Assembly: GCA_030411725.1 (NCBI GenBank)
Contig: MU839840.1
Coordinates: forward strand, 248,001-312,000
Reading direction: 5' to 3'
Origin: Echria macrotheca
Lineage: Eukaryota; Ascomycota; Sordariomycetes; Sordariales; Schizotheciaceae
Length of the DNA: 64,000 bases
Shown: piece by piece, positions 31,794 through 43,010 of the stretch
Numbering within the stretch: position 1 is the stretch's first letter
Layout: each line of letters starts with the position of its first letter
Made by a program: the position numbers and the translations under genes
Notes under the pieces: model-generated
Told to the model about the DNA's origin: nothing
Databases searched by the model: none
Seen by the model: only the letters and a program-made list of their open reading frames with translations

Positions 31794-33638
31794 ATGGGGA
31801 AGATCGAGTTCATCGAGGGGCTTCGGTCGTTCACGGCCCAGGAGCGCCGCAACATCATCATCTACGTGGCTGGAATCATGATGTACAAGTTCGGCCTCGA
31901 GGCCTTCAACGGCTCGATTGTGGCGCTGGCCACAAACAGATACGACTACGAATCCATCCAGGATCACACTCCGAGTCGGACGTTTGAGAGGGTTGGCTTG
32001 CTCACCGGGTTGAACCAAGCATGCCAGTGCATTGGATCCATCCTGATCGCCCCTCTGGTAAGATTTCTTTGAGATCGGTGCCGCCAGGATGGTGCGGCAA
32101 TGGACAAGCAGTTCTGATCCTGCGCAGGTCAAGCGGTATCCGACCAAGAATGTTATCTCGGCAGCAGTAGCCATCTTTGGTCTCTGCTCGGCCCTTCTGC
32201 TGATCCTCGATGCCGCGACCGGCGGCACCTTTATGCCGGTTGCCTGTAAGTCTAAGCCTGCTCTCACGGCCCTGACGCTTTGAAATGTCTCGCATAGGAT
32301 TTCTAACATTTCCCTGATCAGACCGGACCAACCACCCCAAGAACGAGTGGTCTTACTACGGAAAGTACAACACCGACGCGATAATACCACTGTACTGCAT
32401 CAGCGGTGTCGCCTACGGCATGGTCGAGCTCATAAGAAGAACGATTCCTCGAGACATTGTCGGGGGTGATGTCCAGAAGTTGAGGAGAATGGACGCCATC
32501 GTAAGCAGCACGCACCCAGACTCCCACAAGGCACTGATGCTGACACCATCCACAGGTACACATATTCTACGAAGTCACAGGGACAGCGGGCGCATTCGTC
32601 ACCGGTCTCGTCATCATCCCAACACTGGGCAACAACATGGCCTTCATCATCACGCCCGTGTGCTTCGGCATCGCCGCCATCATCTGGTTCTTCATCACAG
32701 AACTCGGCTTCCATCGAAACAAAAAGGCCGGAGCGAAAAAGGGGCCGGTATACTGGAAAGCGGCATTCAAGAGCCTATCCCTCTTTGGCGAGTCGATCTG
32801 GGTCGGCGCCAAGATCCTGTTCAGTTCCCGAAAGTTCATCTGGCTCGTCCCGGGCTACGCCGTCGCCCTCTACGCCCATCGCTATCTCGAGAACTCGATC
32901 GCGCCCCAGATCGCGCGCCGGTACATGGGCGAGTCGGCCTGGGCGCAGATCATGGTGGGCGGGTCGAACCTGGGCGAGCTGCTCGGCGCGGCGAGCGTGT
33001 TCCTGTTCACCAATGTCGTGCACACGCCGGTCCCCTGGCTGCGGCTGGACGCGCTGATGTTGTTGATCGTGTGGTATATCCCCTTTTGGCGGCCGCCCGT
33101 GGGCGATGTCAGCCAGGCTTGGATTGTGGCTGCGACGTTTGCGCCGATCTCGTTCGGGTGGGCCGCGGGAGATGTGTCGTTAGGAGCCTACATCCAGGCG
33201 TCGCTTACGCGGCTTGAGTCAAAGAATAGGAATGTGTCTTCACTGGGCGCGGTCATGGCTTTTCTTTATTCTTTCTACATCGTTACGTACGCCATTCTTA
33301 GCACTGTTCTCGGGCGGTACTTGGATGCTATGTACAACAAGAGCGGTGGGAATAATGGCGGGAGCATCCGTGAGGGGTTGGTCTATACCGTGGGTGTGCA
33401 GTTCACGCTGGTGTGTGTTTTGGTTCTGGCGGCATCCTTTGTGCCCAGGGGCGCGTGGGCATTTAACCCGCGCATGGTGTCGGATGAGGACCTGACGGCT
33501 GATCCACCAGTGACCAATGCCGATGTTGATGCTGATGACGCGTCTGATATTCGAGATTTGACGTTGAAGCATGAATATCAGGCCAGCGAAGTGGAGTCAG
33601 AAGGCATGGAGCAGAAGCGTACGCGCGAGATGTTGTAG
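31794..33638 (+). CDS. Major facilitator superfamily (MFS) transporter
   Basis: Exons 31794-32057, 32128-32245, 32322-32500 and 32556-33638 give 547 residues. The N-terminus (MGKIEFIEGL, then YKFGLEAFNGSIVALATNRY) enters the first helix. About ten to twelve hydrophobic segments follow, including LGNNMAFIITPVCFGIAAI, WLRLDALMLLIVWYIPFW and GVQFTLVCVLVLAA. RRTIPRDIVGG is a charged cytosolic loop of the MFS type. The C-terminal 70 residues are acidic and hydrophilic. The whole fits an uncharacterised filamentous-fungal MFS group without clear substrate. All joins are in phase (0, 1, 0). Confidence 0.85.
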
Positions 33639-34179
33639 GTTGAAGGCGTACCTAGCATATCATTTGTGTCCATTTATTATATGTCCAGGGGTAACTAGAT
33701 GTATTGTTAGAATCGAACTCCCAGATCAGTGCATAGTTGGTACTATACTCTTGCTTTTCCGTGTTCAATAATACGTACATGCAAGGCGAAAGGGGCCACC
33801 TTTACTCCTTGGAGCTGTGGATAAACGTCAGGAAAGCATTGTGGTGCGCAAGAAAAAGGGCATCCTTCCCCTGCGCAGCTTAAGTAAAAGGTATCTGTCT
33901 GAATGTGAGAGATGGTTTGTTCCCCAACTCCTCCACTTGAAAACAGCCATCCAGGCAACCAGGGTGAGTGTTTCTTCAAGAGACTCCTCTTCAAAGTGTA
34001 AAAGTAGATATCTAGGTACCTTATTGGCTGACTCATATCGGTCAAAGTTGAACATCTTTTCCAGAAATTGATAAAGAATGTCATTCAAATATATAAACAA
34101 AGTAAACAAACCCCCCAAAATATCTACAAACCCCCAGCCCCCAGCTGCCTCCCCTATTTCTCTCACACTGACATGGAAC
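33639..34179. other. Intergenic spacer between convergent genes
   Basis: 541 bp, AT-rich in 34050-34130, between the MFS stop and the carboxypeptidase stop. No gene seen. Confidence 0.45.
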
Positions 34180-35586
34180 CTACACATTCGCCAACAAATA
34201 CTTCATCCCCTCCCACTGCTCCACCGAAGACGGCAGAATCTGCGCAGCAGGCAGCACAAACCCGTTATTCCCACTGCTCGACCCCCCCGGCCGGAGCTCA
34301 ATCGTCCACGCGAACTCGGCCTTGGCCACGTCGGTGATATAATCCGTGCTGTCGCCGGTCGTAGCATACAGCGTCGAGCACGCCGGACCATAGGTGAACC
34401 GGGTCCCGTACTTCTCGCGGATCTTGTTCGCCAGCCCCTGCGCGAGCGCGTTTTGTCTCGCTTGGTTCGCCGGCCGCGCCTGGCAGTTGTACCCGTAGGG
34501 CGTGAGGATGTACTGGCCGTAGCTGTGCCAGTCGATGTACAGTTTTATCCCCTTGGAGTTGGCCAGCGACAAAGTGAAATTGGTGAGTGCTTTGTTCTCG
34601 GGCGTGTCGCCGGCCGCGGCGCCCTTGTAGGTCTCGTCGCACGGGTTCGTCGAGGCGCCGCCGGTGAGTTCCCACTTGTAGGGCCAGTTGCGGTTCACGT
34701 CGGTGCCGACGCAGGAGGCGCCCGAGCGGGTTTGGCGGTTTTTGCGCCAGAGGCGGTTGGTGGATTGGGTGTAGACGAAGCCTTTCCTTTGTCAGAATAT
34801 TTGTGGAAGGGGGGGAGGAAGAGAAAACTAACCGTCAGGGTTGACAAAGGGGAGGATGTAAAAGTCGTATTTGTCGAGGATGGCCTTGACGGCGGTGTCG
34901 GTGCTGTAGTCGACGAGGAGCTTGTAGGTGATGTACTCGACCACCTGCACAGTTCTTAGTAGGTGCGTGAAACAAAGATGAAGGGCAAAAGGGTAAGAAA
35001 TAAATACCTTGGCGGTAATCCACTCGCGCGCGTGGACGGTGCCGTGGAAATACACGGCGGGCTTGGACCCCTTCCCACCGCTGCCCCAGAGATGAATACC
35101 AAAAATGCTCCGTCCCTGGAACGAGCTGCCGACGGTGAAAATCTCCGAGTTCTGCGGGAACGACGCGGCCAGGTCGTTGAAGAAGGTGATGTGGTCGGCG
35201 TACGCGTGGTACGCATCGAACCACGTCAAGCTGGGCACCGCCGCCGACGTGGAGACATTCTTTTCGTAGACGCCAAAGTTGCCCTCGGTGGCAATCTCGG
35301 CGCCGAGATCCTCGCTCATGATGGTCGTTGGCAGGCTGAGCGCCTCGAACGCCGAGACTTCTTCAGGCGCGATGGCCACGTCGAGGTGCTCCTGCGTGTC
35401 GAAGTTGAACTGCACGGCCGCGAAGGAGGCCAGCTTGTCCTTGATCGCCGCCGCGTCCTTGCCGGAGGTGGCGATGCGGTAGGCCTTGTAGCCATCGTAC
35501 GAGACCTTGCCGACCTTGGGCGTCGCCGAGGCGAGGGCACCCGTGGCGCCGAGGAGGAGGGCGGCGGTTAGACCTGAGACCTTCAT
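34180..35586 (-). CDS. Secreted zinc metallocarboxypeptidase, family M14A
   Basis: Exons 35586-35008, 34944-34833 and 34781-34180 give 430 residues. A signal peptide (MKVSGLTAALLLGATGALA) is followed by an activation propeptide (about 20-115) and the peptidase. Zinc ligands are His185 and Glu188 in HAREW and His316 in DWHSYGQY. FVNPDGF is formed across the second intron. Glu392 in TIELRP is the catalytic Glu. VNRNWPYKW carries the substrate-binding Asn/Arg pair. The enzyme removes C-terminal residues from peptides outside the cell and needs propeptide cleavage for activation. A TATATA box 70 bp upstream suggests regulated expression. A/B-type specificity is not determined by eye. Confidence 0.93.
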
Positions 35587-37070
35587 GTTTGTCGGATGTC
35601 GAGAGGGTGATGACTGGTCCTGAAGATGACATCTGGACGGATGCTTTCCTGTCTATATATCCCCCGTTGTCTTGAGATCAGGATGGGATAGGGGGCCGTA
35701 TGATGCCCAACACGGGAGGTGTCATTTCGTTCTTGTCAATGTCTCGATGGCGACATTTCTTCCCTTGAGAGATGGCGACGTGCCCGTCCTATCCCGCGAT
35801 GCATCGTCGTCGGCGCCAAGGCCCGGCCCGCGCCAAGACGACGGCCAACTGCCGTACCGGGAAAGCAGCGTGTTAGCCATTGGCTCGGGGCGCTTATCGC
35901 TCCCTGGCTAGGTATGCTTGGCTGGCGGGAACGACACCTTCCCGAATGAGAGTCATTTCCGGTCCTTCTAGAACTTGTAGGACTCATCAGCCTTATTCGA
36001 ATTGCCGAGAGGATTTCTGCAAGGGGTTTGCTCCCCACATCTTGCGGTGGGGAGATTGGGGGGATGAGATCTCCGATCCGATGCGGTTCTGGTGGTTTTC
36101 GGGCGGATTCGGACGCCATATTACTCTCTGTGATGTCCGTGATACGACAATGTTTCGGCCCGGTGCCTGATAGAAGATGAACATCTCAGCGGATCTATTG
36201 CAACGGGTTAGAACCAGACAAACAGGCCCATCTAGCCACCCATCTGCTGCCAAGTTAAACATGCTACGTACGTGATGGTGATGAAGAGAGGGTAGTAGCG
36301 TAGCGTTGCTGCCATGGCGTGACCGATAGATCAAAATCGCTCGGTAGCAGCAAAGGACCTTTGCTTACCCTCCAGCCAGGTATGGTAGACATAGTAGTCC
36401 CAACTAGTTCTGCCGAGAGTTCTGGGACTGGCACCTACCAACACGGACCATACCTCCGCTGTCACCTCCCAAGCCTGGGATGGTATCCGACTCTGATGGG
36501 GTGGGTGTTTGGAGGGGTTCAAGCGTCAAGACGACTGTGAGTAAACATCATCGGGGCAGCTTTTGGAAAAGAAAGGAGCGTATAAAACTTAGAAGGACTG
36601 CTTGACGGAAAGTGTGTTCCTACCTATAGGTAGAGACGCTGTATGTTGGGCGTGTCTTTGGACAATCCACGCTCTTATCAGACTTGATCTAGCATCTACT
36701 ACGATCAAAGACAGGTACCATTTAACACCAATGGCTTGCAATTTTTAACATCAGGTCAATGGCAAAGCCCCTAGGGGGAACGACATTTGGCGAGAAAAAA
36801 AAGTCTGTTGCTTTGTGATACATGCCTGTCGGGTATAATTGCACGTAGGAAAGGCATATATGGATAATGGAACCAGAAAAATGACGAGGTTTTGCCAGAG
36901 AGACAGGAAGGATAAGACACGAAGTGGTCGTGGACCGGAAAAGGGGAAAACTTTTTGCATTCTACGTCCAGTGCCACCACTATTCAACAAAGGTAGTTAC
37001 AGACCGGCCGTTTCGAGTCCGTGTAATTTGAAATGCAGTTCTCCAACCTCCAAGCTGTTGGCGGATTTCT
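35587..37070. other. Intergenic region, about 1.5 kb
   Basis: Apart from the carboxypeptidase TATA box I find no gene, tRNA or repeat array. Small frames on both strands have no motif or splice support. Confidence 0.45.
35654..35660 (-). promoter_or_regulatory. TATA box of the carboxypeptidase gene
   Basis: TATATA read on the minus strand about 70 bp before the ATG at 35586, a suitable core-promoter position. Confidence 0.55.
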
Positions 37071-37469
37071 TCAGTGACAGTCCTGCCTATCCCAAATGCC
37101 GTTAACCATCTCACCGCAGATGTTGGAGAAGGCGTCGACCGTTAGCTCGTGCGCCAGGACGACGCGGATGGTGTAGGTCGTTGCCACTACCGAATCGAGG
37201 TCAAGCTTGTGCTGGGCTACCACGCGAGTGATGTGGCATAGTAGAGCCTCCATCGGAAACCTGCGGGCGGCGCGATAGCTACAGTCCAATGTATCGGCGT
37301 GTATGCTTGTGACTAGGATATCGACGGCGGGGGGGCCGATATACTCTTCGTGGTTATTCGAGCTACGTAGCTCCCCTGTGACGCGGTCGCAATATTTGCC
37401 GTCCATAACGGGGGTTTTGGCTTCGCCGTGCCATCCCGGTGCGTGAAATTCGAGGGGGTGCGACGTCAT
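37071..37469 (-). CDS. Small hypothetical protein
   Basis: I take the start at 37469 (MTSHPLEFHAPGWHGEAK), giving 132 residues ending ICGEMVNGIWDRQDCH. A longer frame exists upstream (to 37664 or beyond) but a clear TATAAATA box lies inside it at 37629-37622, so transcription probably begins after that box. The longer N-terminus is also low-complexity (His/Ser/Asn). The chosen protein has mixed hydrophobic and charged residues with a central helical part (RFPMEALLCHITRVVAQHKL) and four to five Cys. No family recognised. A real but lineage-specific gene is plausible. Confidence 0.45.
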   Translation of the reverse strand: MTSHPLEFHAPGWHGEAKTPVMDGKYCDRVTGELRSSNNHEEYIGPPAVDILVTSIHADTLDCSYRAARRFPMEALLCHITRVVAQHKLDLDSVVATTYTIRVVLAHELTVDAFSNICGEMVNGIWDRQDCH

Positions 37470-37620
37470 ATTGGCGTTGGAGTTGACGTTGTTGTTGGAC
37501 TGATGATTTGATGCACCAGCTGCAACGCGAGAGGTGTTGATAGATGGATAGATGGATGGATGAAGTTGGTGGGGTTGATGAAGAAGGGGCGAGGTTGTCG
37601 ACGAGGCGTGAACGGTACGA

Positions 37621-37629
37621 GTATTTATA
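37621..37629 (-). promoter_or_regulatory. TATA box (TATAAATA) of the small hypothetical gene
   Basis: The motif is read on the minus strand about 155 bp before the ATG at 37469. Its position argues against the longer upstream starts. Confidence 0.55.
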
Positions 37630-37757
37630 CGGGCTTTGTCTAGGTCTGTGTCTATGGCAGCCATGTGATGTGTGCAGATATGACGTGTTGATATCTGGGT
37701 ATTGAGGCACATGTGTATGTATAAGGTAGTATAATATTTATAAATATGTCTGTTCAT

Positions 37758-38141
37758 GATGGTGGTGGTAATTCAGCAAGTAGGGTCGGTTAGCGGGAAC
37801 GCGGGTGCAGCAACACGTGGGCGAGGTACGAAAAAGGAAATTTTCAGTGCCCAGATTCGTCGCAGGTTACCAGACAACTGTATCATCTCTCCGATCAACG
37901 CGTGCCACACTTCCACAAAGATTCCCCCCTTTCCCACTCTGGACCACAGCAAGCACATCACACCCAAAGACGCTATCATCTCACTGAAACATGTTGATTA
38001 AATACTCAAAACCGGATGCCCATTTATACTTTCAAGAACCGAGATATACACAAGATGTCGAGCGACCTATGATCATGCCGAGATGCCACCCCATTTTTTA
38101 TCACTTTTCACACAAGAAAAACAAAAAGAGAGATAACCGGA
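37758..38141. other. Intergenic spacer
   Basis: 384 bp between the small hypothetical gene and the deacetylase stop. No feature seen. Confidence 0.4.
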
Positions 38142-40626
38142 TCAGGTCAACGGCGGCGCATTCGGATCCTCCAGACACTGATCCACCCGCATGAACCGCT
38201 TGCCCGTCGCCTTGGCCACCTTGATAAACTCGGGCAGCAGATCGACGGTCGACTGGTACAGATAATGCATAACCACCAGATTGCCGCCCTTGTTGACGTC
38301 GCGCTTGAACGCGTCCAGCTGTTTACCGGGAGTCGACGTCTGCGCCCAGAGCCAGTCCTCGACGTCGACGCTCCACTGCACAATGTACGGGTTCCCTCCC
38401 AGGCCTGCCGACAGCCGCTGCCGCATGCGCGCGCCTTCGGTACCAAACGGAGGGCGGAAGTAGTTTGTCGCGACCTTGTTGCCAAAGGTTTGTCTGACGG
38501 CACCAACGTCGTTGTTGATCTCCCAGTCGATCGACGCGTCATCGGGTAGACCCTCCATCTTGGGATGCGTGTAGGAATGGAGCGCGATCTGATGGCCCCG
38601 CGCGGCCATCTCCTTGTAGTGGGCGGACAGGTTGTTGCTCTTGTCGAGCAGCGGCAGACCGACGGTGAAAAAAGTGATGGGGATGCCGGCCTGGTTGATG
38701 ATGTCCATGACCTTGGCCGCGAATTTCGGCTCGCCGTCGTCAATGGCAAAGGCGAACGAGTTGGGGCGCGTGCAAGAAAATACCAGCCGGCCCGAGGGCA
38801 GCTTGCTCGGCATGATCCAGCCGCTCGGCACCTTGTCGACGATCTCGATCTTGGAAATAGTAGTGGGCTCCGTCGTGTAGAAGCCGCGCAGGTTGAAGCC
38901 AACCGAGCGGGTCAGATTGATGTTGAAATGATTAATAGGGATATAAATGTCGCTGGCCGACGCGTACCGGGCGGCCTCGAGCGAGTCCCACGTCTCGGGG
39001 AAGGGCTGGATCTTGTCGTTGCACTGCGCGTTGTGCTGCTGCATTGCCACACTGAACTTGTTGCTGCCCGAGTAGGCGATATGCAGGTACGCCCCGGCGT
39101 AGGACCGCATGTCGGCGCACTTGTTTGTCAACTGTGTGTTCCAGCTCAAGTCAGAGTCATTCGTTCGAAACGTGGCCACGTTGTTTCCAAAGGTAACTGA
39201 CAGTGCCGGATCCCCCCCGTGCCACTCTCCCAGCGCGTTGGAGTCCTGGTTCTTGAACGCGTCAATCACAAACGTCTTTGCGTTGGAAACGGGCGTCGTG
39301 ACCGTCTGACGCGGGATCGGCGGCTGGATCACCGTCGGCACCACGTACTCGGACGAAGTGCTTCCACAGTAGAACGAGATGGGCCCGAGGATGACGGCCG
39401 CGTTCATGTTGGAGAAGTAGATCAGGTCCAGCTTGGTGACGTCGATGCCGGTAAACACGCTCAGCGGGAACCAGTACAGCCGCTCGCTGCCGTCAAACGT
39501 CCACTTGAGCTGCGCCGTCGTCATGGTCGCCGTCTTGATGTTGTTGGACCCGCACTGGTCGAACCAGGCCATGGTCACGGCAAACGTCGTGCCCTTGGCC
39601 GCCCGGATGCGCATCGAGATGCCGCCGTACTTGTTCTGCGTGTTCAGACAGCCAAACTGGCTGTAGAAGTACGAGTCTGTGCTGGACGGCGTGAGCATGA
39701 CCTTGTGCCCGCTCACCACAATCGACGCCATCGTGCCGTCGTCGCTCGAGGACTGCCCCATGGCGTTGTAGCCTAGGAAGGTCAGCCGGGACTGCGACTC
39801 CCAGTCATCGACCAGCAGGTTCTGGCAGCCCGTCGGCTGTGCTGTGGGAACGCTCGAAACGCCGCCGCCTCCGGGCAGCGTCGTCCGCGTGGGCCGTGCC
39901 GCTGTGTCTCAACGTTAGCCCATCTTCATACCATCAAACCGCCAGACACGAAATAATCGAGTTGACATACTCGCCGTCGTGGGCGCGGGAGCAACACTGG
40001 TCGGCTGGCCGCCAGCAACACTGCCGCAGAGCAGCGTGATGTTTCCTATCGTCCATTGGGTGTTGGCCTGCGAGAAGACAGACCAAGCCAGGCCTACAAT
40101 GGCATCATAGTTGGGGTCATTGTCAAAGCCGACCAGGGGCATGGTGACGGTCTGGCGACGACCCGTCAGGTCGGTGATGATGTTGTAGGAGCTCTTCATG
40201 CCCGTCGTGTCGGGGTTGCAGTTAGTGGCCGTCTGGAGCTCGAGCGAGACAGACGCGCCTGCAGGACCCTGGATGGTGAATTGCAGACCTCCGTAGCCGC
40301 TGGTCTGGGCCGTGACGCAGGGGAACGACTCGTAAAAGTACGAGCTGCCGTCGGCCTTGGGCACAAAGACGACCTGGCCCGCCGAGGCGGCGATCGAGGT
40401 CATGGACCCGTCGTCTGTAGACAGGCCGTAAGTTAGCATGTCTCCTTCTCACTACAAAATCTGAGAGGCCCAACTGACCTCCATTCTGCCAGTCGAGGTT
40501 GTTGGTCCCCGACGTCCACTTGACGAAGTTGTCGATCAGGAGGTCCGACGTGCACGTGGCAGCACTGGCCGTCGTGGCGGCCCAGAGACCGCCAGCCAAG
40601 CCGGCGAGGAGTCTTCGGTCCAACAT
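38142..40626 (-). CDS. Secreted polysaccharide (chitin) deacetylase-like protein with three N-terminal modules
   Basis: Exons 40626-40479, 40414-39971 and 39901-38142 give 783 residues. A signal peptide (LLAGLAGGLWAATTASA) is followed by three related modules of about 150-160 residues: one starting LLIDNF with DDGSM, one LLVDDW with DDGTM, one FVIDAF. Each ends near a strand pattern such as ITLLCG, ISFYCG or KIEIVD. The C-terminal CE4/NodB domain (about 575-783) has FAIDDGEP, HSYTHP, RPPFG, DVEDW and VVMHYL, supplying the catalytic Asp, Zn-binding Asp/His/His, Arg and final His. It would deacetylate chitin or a related glycan outside the cell or in the wall; modules 1-3 may bind carbohydrate, which is inference. 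Both introns have GCTAAC branch motifs. Confidence 0.88.
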
Positions 40627-43010
40627 CGTGGCAGCAACAGCAATGAGAGAAAGGCCGGCGGGGGGTGTCACAAGCACCGGGACGAGCGCGGGCGAGGGCC
40701 ATTATATTCGTCCTCCGGGCCATGGGGCCGCGGGACTACGGGAGAGACGGCCCCCCATTCCCGGCGACAGCCAAGGGGAATGGCATGGGCTTAGATTGGG
40801 CGAATATGGGCAAAGACTGGCTCCGTCGAGGGACGACGTAGCCCAGACCCGCCTGGACAAAAGCTGGACCGTCTTTTTCGTGCCCAGAGGGTGGAATATC
40901 CGGATGGGGTTGAGCATATAGGGCTTACGCCATGGTTGGGCCACTCGCTGGCGGAGGGTAATTTGGAGCAGCGGCGTGGGAAAAAGGGGGTAAATCCAAG
41001 ATGCAGGTCCATTCCCCGCATCGTCGCCCGTCCATGTATACACACCCGTTCCTAGCCCCGCGAATGGGAGTCGGGCGAATTGGAGAAGAAGCACAGCGCG
41101 GGAGTTTGCCGTGGTGGTGTGCACGGCTGGCTTCCTCAGCTCGGGCGAGACTGTGCTGGACCAGCTAGCCGGTGATGAGGAGGCTCGACTTCCATACATA
41201 GAAGCATCGCAACATGCGCACCTGAGCGCCTCATTCGTTTGTTCCTAGCGAGCTTCCCAAGGCCCCGGAATCATGTGTTGCTCCAGTTTCTGTCGGGTAA
41301 TACACAGCATAGATCAAAAGTCTTGGCGGGCCTGTGAAGACTGCCATGCTGTTGTCATGACAAGACTTGAGAAGCGATGCTGCGATGGACTGGTCGGAGA
41401 AGGTGATGCCATTTAGCCTCTGGCAACAGGTCGGACATATCGTGACGCGTGGAACAAAAAGGTAAGGTAGCCAGCGTGTTCCAGTTGAAACCTGCCATCG
41501 ACTCCAGAGTCAAACAACTTTATTCGCTCTGAAAACACGAAGTCTTCGCCGGAGGTTAATTTAGTGATGGGACAATTGAGTGAGGTGGTTCTTCGGCAGT
41601 CGCGCCTGGACGATGCGACTTGGCAACCGAGTTCTTGGCCTGCAGCTTGTCTGGGGCAGAATCCGGCGTCCTCATTGGAGGAAGCATCTCCGCCGGGACC
41701 AGACCACGCTCGCTGCTGCAAGTGAGGTTGCCTCTTGAGAAAAATTCTACGAGACAGGCGACAAGGTGAATATCTCGCCTGGCTGCAACAGCCGGTAAAA
41801 GTGTGTGTCCTGGGCCATGGCGATTGCGCGTCCTCGCCAGCCCATTTCCCAGCTTAACGTTACCTCTTCCGCCATCTCGACAAAATCATTCAGCCGGTCT
41901 GGCTAATCTTGGCGCGGCTTGTCTTCTGGAATGTCTCGGCAAAACACCATGTCTTCCGGTGCGGACATCAAGTCACTCGGCGCCGCCCATGGCTGCCCAG
42001 TGACAAGGCTCGCGAGCACCCGTTCGTCCTGTCAGACGCGTGCCTTGCGTATTCCCATATATGTCCTGTCTGACGGAACATCTTGGCCGAGAATCGGGTG
42101 GGTGCAATCCAAGACGGCTGGAAACAACGTCTGGCGAGCTACCCGGAATGCTCGTGCGTCTGGAAAAAGTTGACGAAACCAACTGGTCTAGAATTGGCGT
42201 GTTGAAACTGAGTGGTGGACTTGAGCGGGCCTATGATGGTAGTTTCGCATGATGTGCCATCTCTCTTTTCAACATCTAGAACCAGTCCACCAATTATTCG
42301 CACTCAAGATATATTCTTGGTGTTGTTTTCTTCGGACGGCATATGCTAAGCCATTGCAAATGACGGTGAATACCTCTCGGCCCGGGTTCGCATAAAAGTC
42401 CGATATTGTTAGGAGACGGCGTTAACACAAGTGTTGAATCAACATGTTGTTCTGGCGAACAGCAGGATACATTCGGCTTCGTCTCTCCGTACAGACAACG
42501 CTGGTGATGGTTGAGGTAGCAAGAGCCTAAACATTGAGAGTCGGCAGACAAAGGGCTATACTGATTTTACTGGGAGTGGGCTGTCGGTTTCCCCAGTACC
42601 TACTCGACCGCTCGTCTCCAAAGTCTGCCCTAGAATAGAAGTTCCGAGGATGCGTCATCAATTGGGTGAGAAGTAGGGACGGTTTACGGAATAATAAGGT
42701 AGCTAGCTCTGCCCCACGTGACGACGCAACCAAGATCCCTGAACCACGGTGCGGAAGCTGCCGTTGGAGACAAACCAATCCAATCTGGCCGAACCCAGCA
42801 AACAGCTCGACAACCCACGGCGCACCGGAGACAAGTGGCATTTCCCGCAATTAATTGCCCTGCAAACACAACCCCCCGACCGCCGTGACCATCGCATCGC
42901 CCACAGGTGCCCAAACTGCCGGAAGCGTGCCGACGCTGCTTTCTTCCGGCGCTGCAACCCAGCCGGACGACGACCCGGCCCCGACCCGCAACCCCCCGAT
43001 CCTCTCGCTC
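40627..43010. other. Long intergenic region, deacetylase to TRS85
   Basis: About 2.4 kb with divergent promoters at either end. The deacetylase side has a TATAAT-like motif near 40703-40708 (minus). An E-box CACGTG lies at 42715-42720, about 290 bp before the TRS85 ATG. I see no gene; small frames lack motifs. A 5' exon or longer N-terminus of TRS85 could lie in 42855-43010, which is in frame. Confidence 0.45.
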
